Under the pieces are notes generated by a model, which ran no database searches, was not told the DNA's origin, and saw nothing but the letters and a program-made list of their open reading frames with translations. Both the position numbers and the translations under genes were made by a program. Positions 8,944 through 18,772 of a DNA stretch of 64,000 bases are shown here, one piece after another. The number at the start of each line of letters is the position of its first letter. The first letter of the stretch is position 1. Source of the stretch: Desulfomonile tiedjei (GTDB lineage Bacteria > Desulfobacterota > Desulfomonilia > Desulfomonilales > Desulfomonilaceae); the NCBI GenBank assembly GCA_016212925.1, contig JACRDF010000048.1:1-64000 (forward strand), read 5' to 3'.

Positions 8944-8965
8944 TCGCCAAACCGGAGAGCATGCC

Positions 8966-9937
8966 ATGAGTGAAACACGATATATCAGAGCAATTGCAGA
9001 AGCCTTGAATGAAGAAATGGCCAGAGATGAGAACGTATTCATCATTGGCGAGGATGTTGGAGGCCCTGGAGGAGCGTTCAGCGCTACCAAGGGGCTCTTG
9101 GAAAAATATGGGGAAAGGCGGATCAGGGATACGCCGATCAGCGAATCGGCCATTGTAGGACTTGCCATCGGCGCCGCAGCCCAGGGCCTCAGGCCGGTTG
9201 TCGAGATCATGTTTGCAGATTTCCTAACGGTCTGCATGGATCAGATCGTCAACCAAATGGCTAAGACCCGATATATGTTCGGAGGCATGTATAAACTTCC
9301 GATGGTTATCCGAGCCCCGGGCGGAGGCGGCCTTAATGCAGGGCCTCAGCATTCCCAATGTTTGGAGAGCTGGTTTGCTCACGTTCCCGGCATGAAGGTG
9401 GTTATGCCCGCGACCCCGTATGATGCGAAAGGCCTCCTCAAATCTGCGATTCGAGACGATGATCCCGTGCTCGTCCTCGAAAATAAAGCGCTTTATGGAT
9501 CGAAGGGAGAGGTTCCCGACGAAGAGTATCTTGTTCCGATAGGCAAGGCGGATGTGAAGAAAGCGGGCAAAGACGTGACGGTCGTCTCCGCGTCCCGCAT
9601 GGTACATCAGGCGTTGGACGCGGCAAAGGCTTTGTCAAAAGATGGAATCGACATAGAGGTCATCGATTTAAGGACGATTAGTCCTCTGGATAAAGAAACA
9701 ATTTTTGATTCGGTCGAAAAGACCTCGAAATTGGTGGTCGCACACGAAGCAGTCAAGGCATTTGGCATTGGAGCCGAAATCGCTGCTTTGGTCGGCGAGG
9801 AAATGCTCGACTATTTGGATGCGCCGGTTTTGAGGGTGGGCGCCCCTTTTGTCCCGGTCCCGTTTAATTTAGAGAGTTTTTATCTCCCGAATTCGCAAGA
9901 TGTGGTCACAGCCGTGAAAAAAGTGATGGAATATTGA
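8966..9937 (+). CDS. acoB: 2-oxoacid/acetoin dehydrogenase E1, beta subunit
   Basis: A 323-residue partner of E1 alpha. Family segments are visible: NVFIIGEDVGGPGGAFSATK near the N terminus, RIRDTPISESAIVGLAIGAA, then MRAPGGGG-like IRAPGGGGLNAGPQHSQ, and the C-terminal transketolase domain with VIDLRTISPLDKETI. The ATG at 8966 has GGAGAG just upstream. Reading frames beginning earlier overlap the alpha subunit in another frame and are not used. The gene is separated from E2 by 500 bases containing a repeat, which is unusual for this operon type. Confidence 0.88.
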   Translation: MSETRYIRAIAEALNEEMARDENVFIIGEDVGGPGGAFSATKGLLEKYGERRIRDTPISESAIVGLAIGAAAQGLRPVVEIMFADFLTVCMDQIVNQMAKTRYMFGGMYKLPMVIRAPGGGGLNAGPQHSQCLESWFAHVPGMKVVMPATPYDAKGLLKSAIRDDDPVLVLENKALYGSKGEVPDEEYLVPIGKADVKKAGKDVTVVSASRMVHQALDAAKALSKDGIDIEVIDLRTISPLDKETIFDSVEKTSKLVVAHEAVKAFGIGAEIAALVGEEMLDYLDAPVLRVGAPFVPVPFNLESFYLPNSQDVVTAVKKVMEY

Positions 9938-10437
9938 GGCGGATCCCTCAGTGGCTCTCGTTGTCGTCTCTGATCGGAAGCAATTTGACATCATCCCCCG
10001 AGATGCCTTGTCAAACTGCATGGATCGAGATGATTGCCCAAGAATTGAATATATTTCCTCAAATGATAGATCTCCCCATTGAGGGATTCGCTTCAATCTT
10101 CCGCGCGGCTAGGAGCAGATTCTTTACTACAACATTTCTCTGAAATTCTTTCCCAATGACACCTTCCCGTCGTCCCGGCGAAAGCCGGGACCCAGCCCCT
10201 TCTGGATTCCGGCTTTTACCTGAAAATACCCCGCGGGGTGCATCGGCGCGTGTCGGGTTTCAGGTTTGCCGAGGCGTTGCGGGGCAATGGTAGTTCGCCG
10301 GAATGACGCGAATACGCAATCGAAAATCGTTTTCGAGAATCACTATAAAGATAGCAATGCGAGAATACGGCAGCTTTCGACAAAAACACACCCGGCACTG
10401 TTTGCTGAAAGATCGTTAGGCTTGAAGGAAGGTAATT
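9938..10437. other. intergenic gap inside the dehydrogenase operon
   Basis: A 500-base gap between E1 beta and E2, which normally are adjacent. Most of the second half is a MITE-like insertion (10128-10347). The first half shows no gene or clear motif. Confidence 0.6.
10128..10347 (+). repeat. MITE-like element, diverged longer copy (about 220 bp)
   Basis: The right end TTTCGAGAATCACTATA is an excellent match to the family terminus. The left end TACAACATTTCTCTGAAA matches imperfectly. Inside is the palindrome CGTCCCGGCGAAAGCCGGGAC and other GC-rich arms that differ from the core of shorter copies. It therefore looks like the same ends carrying a different filler. Confidence 0.5.
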
Positions 10438-11649
10438 ATGGCAATTCAAGTACTGATGCCCAAGATCGGCCTCACCATGACGGAAGGCAAGATCCTTGAA
10501 TGGAAGAAAAAAGAAGGTGAATGGGTTGAAAAAGGAGAGATCATCTACGTGTTTGAAACCGAAAAGGTGACCTTTGATGTGGAGGCCCCGGAATCGGGAT
10601 TTCTTGCCCAAATACTGGCCCAGATAGATGAGACCGTTCCGGTCGGAGCGGTTGTCGGGTTGCTTGTTAAGGAAAAAGGAGAAGCTGTCGATGTGACCAC
10701 CGGGAAAGCGAAGCCAATCTCCGAGGACACCAAGAAACCGGCCCCGGAGGTCCGAACGGATAGAAGAGGCAAAATTAGAGCGACTCCAATGGCTAAGAGG
10801 CTTGCCAAGGAGCGTGGGCTGGATTTGGAAAGCCTGTCCGGCTCCGGTGTTGGAGGACGAATCAAGATCAAGGATGTCGATTTGTCTGTCGAGGGTAAAA
10901 CAGGCAGTGCCGAAAATGTCGCTATCGGCTCTTCAGAGCGGTTTTCGCCTCAGGCGGGCGACGGCAAGTTAGAGAAACTGTCCGGGATGAGAAGGATCAT
11001 TGCCCAAAAGATGCTGGCAAGCAAAATCGAGACGGCCCAGACATATATGACCGTTTCGGTTGATGCCGCAAAAATACTGGAATCGAGGGAAAAGCTTGCT
11101 CCGGTCGCGGAAAGGATCGCGAAGGTTCGTCTCACAATTACCGATATCCTTATGAAGATTACCGCCTCGGCCATTGCGCTTCATCCCATTATGAACACCA
11201 GATGGACGCCGGACGGCATAATCTGGTTCGACACCATTCATATGGGAATGGCAATGGCACTTGAAGAAGGCCTCATTGTTCCGGTGATCTGGGATATCGG
11301 GAAGAAGTCCCTTTCCGACACTGCTAAGGCCAGGGCCAAATTGGTGGAAAACGGGAGAACCGGGAAGCTGACGCCTGACGAAATGAAAGGCAGTACCTTC
11401 ACGCTATCCTCCTTGGGAATGTTCGGCGTCGAGGAGTTTACAGCCAATATTAACCAACCTGAAAGCGCTATTCTCGCAGTCGGTGCCATTTTGGACAAGC
11501 CTGTGGTTGTCAACAAAGAGGTCCTGATTCGCCCCATAATGAAATTGACACTAAGCTACGATCATCGGGTGATCGACGGTGCAAAAGCCGCCGAGTTTAT
11601 GAAGACCCTGAAAGAATTGATGGAAGATCCAATCCTGATTCTTGCATAA
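10438..11649 (+). CDS. dihydrolipoamide acyltransferase (E2)
   Basis: A 403-residue E2 subunit with three parts. The lipoyl domain (residues 1-80) has lipoylation Lys43 within FETEKVTFDVE. The peripheral subunit-binding domain (about 115-150) contains IRATPMAKRLAKERGLDLES and GSGVGGRIKIKDV. The catalytic acyltransferase domain ends with YDHRVIDGAKAAEF, where His376 and Asp380 form the HxxxDG active site. There is only one lipoyl domain, as in acetoin and many bacterial 2-oxoacid complexes. A GGAAGG ribosome site precedes the ATG. The E3 gene begins only 10 bases after its stop. Confidence 0.9.
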   Translation: MAIQVLMPKIGLTMTEGKILEWKKKEGEWVEKGEIIYVFETEKVTFDVEAPESGFLAQILAQIDETVPVGAVVGLLVKEKGEAVDVTTGKAKPISEDTKKPAPEVRTDRRGKIRATPMAKRLAKERGLDLESLSGSGVGGRIKIKDVDLSVEGKTGSAENVAIGSSERFSPQAGDGKLEKLSGMRRIIAQKMLASKIETAQTYMTVSVDAAKILESREKLAPVAERIAKVRLTITDILMKITASAIALHPIMNTRWTPDGIIWFDTIHMGMAMALEEGLIVPVIWDIGKKSLSDTAKARAKLVENGRTGKLTPDEMKGSTFTLSSLGMFGVEEFTANINQPESAILAVGAILDKPVVVNKEVLIRPIMKLTLSYDHRVIDGAKAAEFMKTLKELMEDPILILA

Positions 11650-11659
11650 AGGATCCTGT

Positions 11660-13042
11660 ATGAAAAGCGAGCGAGTGATTGTTGTTGGAGGCGGTGTTGG
11701 AGGGTATCCTGCGGCCCTTCGGGCATCGAGGATGGGAGCTGACGTCACCCTTATCGAAAAGGAGAAGATAGGCGGCGTATGTCTTAACAAGGGATGTATT
11801 CCTACCAAAGTGCTTCTGCACTCCACATCAATTTACGAAGAAGTGAAAAAGGCTTCGCTATTCGGTCTAACCACGGAGAAGCTAAAGATTGATTTCGGTG
11901 CACTGCTGGCTCGGAAAAATGCGGTGGTCAACAGACTGACGGCAGGTGTGGCGAGCCTTTTGAAGAACAAAAAAGTAAAGGTATTGAACGGAACAGCGGC
12001 TTTTACAGATACCAACAGCATGAAGATTCTGGAAACCGGGGAAGTCGTCAACGGAGACAAATTCATTTTGGCTACCGGCTCTGTGCCTGCTCAACTTTCA
12101 CTACGCGGCAGCGACAACATTCCACTTTTGACAAGCGATGATCTCCTAAATATGAAGTCCCTTCCCAACAGTCTCCTGATTGTCGGAGGAGGCTACATCG
12201 GGGTTGAACTCGGCCAATTCTATAGCAGGATGGGAGTCAAAGTCACAATTGTGGAAATGTTGAATCGTATCGTCCCGACAGAGGATGAGGAAATCAGCTC
12301 GGCGCTGGAAGCTGCACTGCGAAAAGAGGGAATTGGCATCTTAACCCGGACCACCGGTGAGAAGATTGAGAAGGCCGGAAAAAACAAAAAAGTGACTCTT
12401 TCGGGACCGGACGGTCGGCAGGAAATTATGGCGTCGGAAGTTGCTCAATCCGTGGGACGAAGGCCCCACTACGCGGGGACGAACGTTGAGAAAATCGGCT
12501 TGAAAACCGAGCGGGGGCGGATTGTCGTAAACGATAAAATGGAGACGAATATCCCCCATATTTATGCCGTGGGAGACGTGACCGGGGGCATCATGCTGGC
12601 GCACGTGGCAATGGCCGAAGGAGAATGTGCAGCTCGCAATGCATTGGGAAATCAGTCCCCCCTTTCCTATCGCGCTGTTCCTCGCTGTATTTACACCGCT
12701 CCTGAGGTTGCATCTGTAGGGTTGACTGAAAGGAATGCGATTGAAGAGAGAGGCTCGGTACAAGTCGGGCGATTCCCCTTCCACGCTATCGGCAAGGCTT
12801 CGCTGATGGAAGAAACGGAAGGGATGATTAAGATCGTTGCCGACAAAAAACATGGGGAAGTTTTGGGAGTTCACATTATTGGACCACACGCCACAGAACT
12901 GATCGCGGAGGCGGTGCTCGCCCTGGAGCTGGAAGTTACGGTGGAGGAACTGGCCCATATGATTCATCCTCATCCTACCCTCTCCGAGGGGATGGGAGAA
13001 GCTGCCATGATGCTAAGCGGTGGGGCCTTGCACCTTCCTTAG
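11660..13042 (+). CDS. lpdA: dihydrolipoyl dehydrogenase (E3)
   Basis: A 460-residue flavoprotein disulfide reductase. The FAD motif is VIVVGGGVGGYPAA, the redox-active pair Cys41/Cys46 sits in GGVCLNKGCIPTK, the NAD-binding fold is LLIVGGGYIGVELGQFYSRMG, and the C-terminal active-site His-Glu motif is IHPHPTLSEGMGEA. It reoxidises the dihydrolipoyl arm of E2 and reduces NAD. The ATG at 11660 is preferred to an upstream TTG because AAAGGATC lies at correct spacing before it. With E1 alpha, E1 beta and E2 the complex is complete. Confidence 0.93.
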   Translation: MKSERVIVVGGGVGGYPAALRASRMGADVTLIEKEKIGGVCLNKGCIPTKVLLHSTSIYEEVKKASLFGLTTEKLKIDFGALLARKNAVVNRLTAGVASLLKNKKVKVLNGTAAFTDTNSMKILETGEVVNGDKFILATGSVPAQLSLRGSDNIPLLTSDDLLNMKSLPNSLLIVGGGYIGVELGQFYSRMGVKVTIVEMLNRIVPTEDEEISSALEAALRKEGIGILTRTTGEKIEKAGKNKKVTLSGPDGRQEIMASEVAQSVGRRPHYAGTNVEKIGLKTERGRIVVNDKMETNIPHIYAVGDVTGGIMLAHVAMAEGECAARNALGNQSPLSYRAVPRCIYTAPEVASVGLTERNAIEERGSVQVGRFPFHAIGKASLMEETEGMIKIVADKKHGEVLGVHIIGPHATELIAEAVLALELEVTVEELAHMIHPHPTLSEGMGEAAMMLSGGALHLP

Positions 13043-13068
13043 CAGGGATAAAAGAACGAGGGACGGCT

Positions 13069-13854
13069 ATGGCGACAAAGGGGAATGGTGACGGTCCGCT
13101 TCTCAGGTGCGAAAGCATTAGCCTGAAATTCGGCGGAGTTTGGGCTCTTACGGATATTTCCTTGGAAGTAAAAAAAGGGGAAATAGTCAGCATCATAGGC
13201 CCCAACGGGGCAGGCAAGACTTGCATCATCAATACCATCACAGGTTTTTACCGCCCCTCACAGGGAAATATATATTTTAAAGAGAGGCAAATTACCGGCC
13301 TTCCTGCCCATAAAGTCTGTGCGCTTGGGATTGCAAGGACCTTTCAGAATATCGAGCTGTTTACCGGCCTAACGGTTTTGGACAACATTCTCGCTGCAAG
13401 GCATATATTCCTCAAAAGTAACCTAATATCGAGTTGCTTATATTTTGGCTTTGCTCAGCAAGAGGAAATCCAGGAAAGAAAGATAGTTGAGGATATTATA
13501 GACTTTCTTGAAATGGAAGCCATTAGGAAACAAGAGGTGGGGATCCTTCCTTACGGACAACGCAAAAGGGTGGAGCTGGGCAGGGCACTGGCCTTACAGC
13601 CCGATATAATCCTTTTGGATGAACCGACAGCGGGAATGAACCTGGAAGAGAAAGAAGATATGGTGAGATTCGTCCTGGACATTAACGAAGAGAAGGGCAC
13701 CACCATTCTTATGGTCGAGCACGATATGGATATAGTGATGGACATATCCGACAAAATTATCGTGTTTGATTTCGGAGTGAAGATCGCTGAAGGGCTTCCG
13801 GACGAGATAAAGCGGGACGATAGAGTCATTAAGGCCTATCTGGGCGAGAAATGA
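13069..13854 (+). CDS. livG: HAAT-family ABC transporter ATPase (LivG-like)
   Basis: A 261-residue ATP-binding protein. Walker A is GPNGAGKT, the Q-loop region contains GIARTFQNIELF (a LivG hallmark), the signature loop is degenerate (LPYGQRKRVELGRAL rather than LSGGQ, usual for LivG), and Walker B is IILLDEPTAGMN. Together with the second ATPase, two permeases and a binding protein downstream it forms a hydrophobic amino acid/amide-type importer. In catabolic islands such systems also import aromatic or dicarboxylic acids. It follows the E3 gene by 26 bases, so transport and oxidation genes appear co-transcribed. Confidence 0.88.
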   Translation: MATKGNGDGPLLRCESISLKFGGVWALTDISLEVKKGEIVSIIGPNGAGKTCIINTITGFYRPSQGNIYFKERQITGLPAHKVCALGIARTFQNIELFTGLTVLDNILAARHIFLKSNLISSCLYFGFAQQEEIQERKIVEDIIDFLEMEAIRKQEVGILPYGQRKRVELGRALALQPDIILLDEPTAGMNLEEKEDMVRFVLDINEEKGTTILMVEHDMDIVMDISDKIIVFDFGVKIAEGLPDEIKRDDRVIKAYLGEK

Positions 13855-13939
13855 TACCAAGGTGCATGCCATTAGGTAAGGCCGGTTGCACGGCTCCGAT
13901 GGTATGCCGGTGTGAAAGGTGTCGAGAGGAGGCGGTACA

Positions 13940-15853
13940 TTGTCGGAAGAAGACACTTATCCCAAGTTCCTGATGCGGAATAAGAAACAGTGGGGAGATC
14001 GAGTGGCCCTGCGTAGAAAAGATATGGGCATTTGGCAAAATTATACGTGGAATGACTGTTATGAACATGTAAAACATCTGTGCTTCGGGTTGGTGGAGCT
14101 GGGCTTGAAGCCTGGAGACAAGGTTGCCCTTATAGGGGATGACGAGCCTGAAGGTTTTTGGGCCGAAGCAGCTATACAGGCTGCCGGAGGGGTAGTGGTG
14201 GCCATGTGGAGCGACTCCATCCCATCTGAAGTCGCTTATGTTATTCAACACTCTGATGCCAAGTTTATAATAGCAGAGGATCAGGAGCAAGTTGATAAGA
14301 TACTGGAAATAAAAGATGAAATTCCTGGGGTGCAAAAATTAGTATATTGGGATCGGAAAGGCATGAGAAAATATAATGATCCCATCTTGCTAAGTTATGA
14401 TGACCTGAAAAAAGCCGGAAGTAGGCTCGCAGAAACACACCCTGCACTTTTCGAGGAATTGATTACCGGGGGTAAGGGGACGGATATTGCCCAAATATCC
14501 TATACCTCAGGCACCACCAGCCTGCCCAAGGGCGCCATGATAACACACAATGCCATAATAGCTTCGGCCAGGAGAATGCAAGACTTTGCTCCACTCGATC
14601 AGGGTGAAGATCTCATTACAACATTGGCATCCGCTTCCGTGTTTCATTCATGGTTCTCGGGATTTAATTACATCCGGGGAGTGATAATAAATTTTCCGGA
14701 GGAACCGGAAACCTTGATGCATGATTATAGGGAAATATCTCCTCGGTTTATATTGTTTACCCCGCGCCAGTGGGAAAGCCTTTCTTCCATGACGCAAATA
14801 CGGGTAAACGATGCCGGGGCTTTGAAAAGGTTTTGTTACAATCTATTTCTACCAGTAGGTTACAAAATCGCGAATCTGCGTTCATCGAAAAAGAAGATAA
14901 GTCCGGCCTGGCAATTACTTTATGGGCTGGGCGATTTACTGGTCTTTGCGCCGCTCAGGGACAAACTCGGGTTCGCCAAAACCAAATATCCCGTAACAGG
15001 AAGTGCTTTTCTGAGTCCGGATTTCTTCAAATTCTTCCAGGCCCTGGGCATTAATCTTACGCAGATCTACGGCAGCACAGAGGCAGGCGTGGTGAGCATG
15101 CACCCTGAAAACGATGTTGACAACGATAGCGTAGGGAAAATATGCACCGGCGTCGAAATAAAGATATCCGAAGAGCAGGAAATCCTGGTTGGCGGCAAGA
15201 GCATCTTCTCGGGTTACTACAAAAACCCTGAGAAAACCGATCAAGCAATCAGGGATGGTTGGTTTCACACAGGGGATTCGGGGCACATAAATGACAGGAA
15301 ACATCTTTTTTACCTGGACAGAATTGATAACCTGGACGAACTGAGTACCGGTCATAGATATGCTCCGGCTTACATTGAAGGTAAGCTAAAATTCAGCAGA
15401 TTCATTCAAGACGTTATGGTCATTGGCGGCAAGAGCAGGAGTTATCTGTCCGTAATAATAAATATAGACTTTGAGAGCATCGGGAAGTGGGCCGAAGCCA
15501 ACCAGATTACTTATACAACCTTCGTGGACCTGTCTCAGAAGGAGGAGGTAAGCAAGCTCGTCCGAAAGGATCTGCAAAGGGTTAACAAAACCCTTCCGGA
15601 GGAATCGAAAGTAAGGAAGTTCGCCTTGCTTCACAAGGAGTTCGACGCTGATGAGGGAGAACTCACCAGAACGAGAAAATTGAGGAGATCATTCCTGCAG
15701 GACCGCTATCGAGATCTAATCGATGCTGTTTACGACGATAAAGCGGAAGTTCCCGTGGTAACGGAAGTCAAATATAGGGACGGTAGAAAAGGCATAGTGG
15801 AAACCAAGCTCAAAATACGATCGGTCTACGAAGGGACGGGAAGCGCGAGTTGA
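13940..15853 (+). CDS. AMP-forming long-chain acyl-CoA synthetase-like protein
   Basis: A 637-residue adenylate-forming enzyme. The phosphate-binding loop is YTSGTTSLPKGAM, the A5 motif is QIYGSTEAG, the A7 region is DGWFHTGDSGHINDRKHLFYLDR, and the tail continues to a long C-terminal extension ending in an acidic and basic stretch. This layout matches the FadD15/AAE family that sits inside HAAT clusters. It would activate the imported acid to its CoA ester. TTG at 13940 is chosen because AGGAGG lies exactly 7 bases upstream. A GTG at 13919 precedes that site and is unlikely. In A8, the usual Arg-x-Lys is replaced by DRIDNLDELSTG, also seen in this subfamily. Confidence 0.85.
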   Translation: MSEEDTYPKFLMRNKKQWGDRVALRRKDMGIWQNYTWNDCYEHVKHLCFGLVELGLKPGDKVALIGDDEPEGFWAEAAIQAAGGVVVAMWSDSIPSEVAYVIQHSDAKFIIAEDQEQVDKILEIKDEIPGVQKLVYWDRKGMRKYNDPILLSYDDLKKAGSRLAETHPALFEELITGGKGTDIAQISYTSGTTSLPKGAMITHNAIIASARRMQDFAPLDQGEDLITTLASASVFHSWFSGFNYIRGVIINFPEEPETLMHDYREISPRFILFTPRQWESLSSMTQIRVNDAGALKRFCYNLFLPVGYKIANLRSSKKKISPAWQLLYGLGDLLVFAPLRDKLGFAKTKYPVTGSAFLSPDFFKFFQALGINLTQIYGSTEAGVVSMHPENDVDNDSVGKICTGVEIKISEEQEILVGGKSIFSGYYKNPEKTDQAIRDGWFHTGDSGHINDRKHLFYLDRIDNLDELSTGHRYAPAYIEGKLKFSRFIQDVMVIGGKSRSYLSVIINIDFESIGKWAEANQITYTTFVDLSQKEEVSKLVRKDLQRVNKTLPEESKVRKFALLHKEFDADEGELTRTRKLRRSFLQDRYRDLIDAVYDDKAEVPVVTEVKYRDGRKGIVETKLKIRSVYEGTGSAS

Positions 15854-15942
15854 TACACATTGCAGGCTTAAACAAAAGTCAATCCAGCCTCATCGCGGTT
15901 AGGCTGACCCCTTGTTGTCCGGTGTAATTCGAGGAGGGCAAA

Positions 15943-16731
15943 GTGCTGAAGTTGAACAACGTTGAGGTTAAGTATGCCGGCGTAATTCTGGTGTTACGAG
16001 GGGTCTCCCTGGAGATCGGGGATGGAACTATTGTTTCTCTTTTGGGGAGCAACGGGGCCGGCAAAACTACCACCCTCAAAGCTGTTTCAGGATTGCTCCA
16101 CACAGAGCTTGGAGAAGTCACCGCCGGAACTATCGAGTATGACGGGTACAGAATAGATAAGCTGGGGCCCGAGGAAATAGCTAGAATAGGTGTCACTCAG
16201 GTCATGGAGGGTCGGCAGGTCCTGGCGCACCTCACAGTTGAGGAAAATCTTCGGCTGGGGGGATATATCCTGAAGAATAACAATATTAAGCAAGATCTGG
16301 ACATGGTCTATGATTACTTTCCCAAATTGACGCGACTCCGTCATTCCACCAGCGGGTATTTGTCCGGAGGGGAACAGCAGATGCTGGCAATGGGCCGCGC
16401 TATGATGGCCCATCCAAAGATCATGTTACTCGATGAACCCTCCATGGGGCTTGCTCCATTGATCGTGGACGAGATTTACTCAATGATAAAGCGCTTCAAT
16501 GCTGAAGAGAAGAATAGCATCCTTATTGTTGAGCAGAATGCGAGAGCTGCCCTTGCTGTCAGCGAATTCTCTTATGTCATGGAGAACGGTAGGGTCGTTC
16601 TGGACGGCCCATCTTCGAAGTTGGCCGAGAATGAGGATATCAAAGAATTCTATCTGGGGCTCAGCAAACTTGGAGAAAAGAAGAGTTACCGTGAAGTGAA
16701 GCACTACAAAAGAAGAAAGAGATGGCTGTAG
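15943..16731 (+). CDS. livF: HAAT-family ABC transporter ATPase (LivF-like)
   Basis: A 262-residue second ATPase. Walker A is GSNGAGKTTTLKAVSGLL, the LivF segment GVTQVMEGRQVLAHLTVEENL is clear, the signature is YLSGGEQQMLAMGRAMM, and Walker B is IMLLDEPSMGLAP. It starts at GTG with GGAGGG upstream. The C-terminal tail (YKRRKRWL) extends slightly beyond the usual LivF end. The acyl-CoA synthetase gene separates it from LivG, a gene order typical of the carboxylic-acid branch of these importers. Confidence 0.88.
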   Translation: MLKLNNVEVKYAGVILVLRGVSLEIGDGTIVSLLGSNGAGKTTTLKAVSGLLHTELGEVTAGTIEYDGYRIDKLGPEEIARIGVTQVMEGRQVLAHLTVEENLRLGGYILKNNNIKQDLDMVYDYFPKLTRLRHSTSGYLSGGEQQMLAMGRAMMAHPKIMLLDEPSMGLAPLIVDEIYSMIKRFNAEEKNSILIVEQNARAALAVSEFSYVMENGRVVLDGPSSKLAENEDIKEFYLGLSKLGEKKSYREVKHYKRRKRWL

Positions 16732-16824
16732 ATAAAGGAAATATTCGCTTTCTTTTTGCAGCGGTCACACGAAACCGGTTAACAGAGGACACTTAGCAAC
16801 TTATTTCTTCGGAGAGGCGGTCAG

Positions 16825-17697
16825 ATGGAGTTCTTTGGCAAGATAGTCATGGCGGGGTTGATGAACGGGGCTATTTACGGCCTCGTGGCCATCGGTTTTG
16901 TGCTTGTGTACAAGTCTTCATCGGTGCTCAATTTTTCCCAGGGCTACATGCTACTGCTGGGAGCCTATATTTTCTGGTTTTTCAAAGGTTCGTTGAAACT
17001 CGATCTCCTCTCTTCCTTACTGCTCGCCCTGCCTTCAGGGTTCCTGATGGGCGTCATCATAGAGCGGCTCACATTGCGCCCACTAATTGGGCAACCATTG
17101 ATATCCATGATTACCGTCACCATTTTCCTGTCCCTTGTCTTAGAGGGATTAGTATCATTGGTGTGGGGAACCTACCCTTTGCAGCAAATAACGGTGTTTT
17201 CCAGAGGGTCTTTGAAAATAAGCAACATTGTTTTTACCACAGAGAACTTGTTTGCCTTCGCCCTTGCCTTGGGAGCGATGTTGGCCCTTATAATCTTTTT
17301 CCGCTACACAGGACTGGGCCTGGCCATGAGAGGGGTTGCCGAAGGCCACCAGATAATGCAGAGCATGGGTATTAGCGTAAGAAGGATTTTCAGCCTTTCC
17401 TGGGGCATCGCGGGGATCGCTGCAACTATTGGGGGAATCCTCATGGGAAGCACTCTTGGATTCCAACTTGGTCTGAGCCACATAGGATTATTAGCCATAC
17501 CCGCGGCATTCATCGGCGGTCTGGAATCTCCCGAGGGTGCCATTCTGGGTGGCTTACTGATCGGGCTGATTGAGAGTATTGTCTCCGGGTATTTGGGCAA
17601 TGCGGCGGGGGTGCCGGCTACATTTATCGTATTGATACTGGTGATGCTGGTCAGACCTTACGGTTTTTTTGGTCTGGAAAGAATAGAGAGGGTTTAG
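16825..17697 (+). CDS. livH: HAAT-family ABC permease (LivH-like)
   Basis: A 290-residue integral membrane protein with about eight hydrophobic helices. The N terminus (MNGAIYGLVAIGFVLVYKSS) and LNFSQGYMLLLGAY match the LivH pattern, and the conserved permease loop is AFIGGLESPEGAILGGLLIG near residues 235-255. It forms half of the transmembrane channel with LivM. GGAGAGGCGG precedes the ATG. Its stop lies 4 bases before the LivM start, indicating tight coupling. Confidence 0.9.
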   Translation: MEFFGKIVMAGLMNGAIYGLVAIGFVLVYKSSSVLNFSQGYMLLLGAYIFWFFKGSLKLDLLSSLLLALPSGFLMGVIIERLTLRPLIGQPLISMITVTIFLSLVLEGLVSLVWGTYPLQQITVFSRGSLKISNIVFTTENLFAFALALGAMLALIIFFRYTGLGLAMRGVAEGHQIMQSMGISVRRIFSLSWGIAGIAATIGGILMGSTLGFQLGLSHIGLLAIPAAFIGGLESPEGAILGGLLIGLIESIVSGYLGNAAGVPATFIVLILVMLVRPYGFFGLERIERV

Positions 17698-17701
17698 CAA
17701 G

Positions 17702-18772
17702 ATGGCTCACACATCATATTATCCGCCGAGCGGCATTTATGCTGACAGCTACAAAAAAGATATGCGAATTATCAAAACAAGATCCCAAAGGATATTGGCG
17801 GTCATGTCCTTGATATTTCTTTTTGCACTGCCTCTCATTCCGGGTCTCAACAGCGGTTATTTGCTAAGGCTCTATATCGGGGTCGGAATCACTGTCATAA
17901 CTTGTCTCGGACTCAACATATTAACCGGATATTGCGGGCAGCTCAACATTGGTCAGTCCTCTTTTGTGATGGTGGGAGCATTTACATCAGGGCTACTGAA
18001 CTTGGGCCTGGGATGGCCTTTCTGGGCTTGCGTCATCCCTGCGGGATTGGTTTCCGCCTGTGTCGGAGCCATATTCGGTATACCTTCCGTGCGGTTAAAG
18101 GGGTTGTACCTGGCATTGACAACTCTTGGGGCACAGATCATCCTTACATGGATCGCGCTTTTTTATATCCCGATAACCTCAGCTGGTTTCACTGTGGAGC
18201 CCATAAAACTGGGAAGTATTGTTTTCGACACACCCGAGAATTTCTATTATGTCGCTATGTTTTTTACCGTCATGATGACCTTCTTCGCGAAAAACATGAT
18301 CCGGTCCAAGTGGGGCCGAGCCTTTATAGCCATAAGAGACAATGACAAGGCTGCTGAAGCGATGGGCATCGACATTTTTCGCTATAAACTCATTGCGTTC
18401 ACTGTATGTACATTTTATGCCGGAGTGGCAGGATCTTTACTTGTACACTACATGATGTGGGCACAACTTGAATCCTTTACGCTCCAAGACTCCATTTGGT
18501 ACGTGGTGATGATCATTGTGGGTGGGTTGGGCAGCATTGAAGGAACCATTTTCGGTGTGATATTCATAACCGCTCTGAAAGAAGTAATCTTTGTCATCGG
18601 ACCAATGTTGGAAGGAAATTTGCCCTTTTTGCCAATCGGGGCCGGGAGCGGCTTACTTTTGACAATTATCGGAGGCGTAGCGATATTCTTTCTGGTCTTT
18701 GAACCGAGAGGTTTGTCTCATCGCTGGAACCTCATTAAGGCCTACTATAGGTTATGGCCCTTCGGGTACTGA
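17702..18772 (+). CDS. livM: HAAT-family ABC permease (LivM-like)
   Basis: A 356-residue membrane protein with nine or ten hydrophobic helices. The family segments GLNILTGYCGQLNIGQSSFVMVGA and KGLYLALTTLGAQII are visible in the first half, and IIVGGLGSIEGTIFGVIFI is the coupling loop near the C terminus. An N-terminal cytosolic extension of about 30 residues precedes the first helix. It pairs with LivH. The ribosome site lies inside the LivH tail. Confidence 0.9.
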   Translation: MAHTSYYPPSGIYADSYKKDMRIIKTRSQRILAVMSLIFLFALPLIPGLNSGYLLRLYIGVGITVITCLGLNILTGYCGQLNIGQSSFVMVGAFTSGLLNLGLGWPFWACVIPAGLVSACVGAIFGIPSVRLKGLYLALTTLGAQIILTWIALFYIPITSAGFTVEPIKLGSIVFDTPENFYYVAMFFTVMMTFFAKNMIRSKWGRAFIAIRDNDKAAEAMGIDIFRYKLIAFTVCTFYAGVAGSLLVHYMMWAQLESFTLQDSIWYVVMIIVGGLGSIEGTIFGVIFITALKEVIFVIGPMLEGNLPFLPIGAGSGLLLTIIGGVAIFFLVFEPRGLSHRWNLIKAYYRLWPFGY

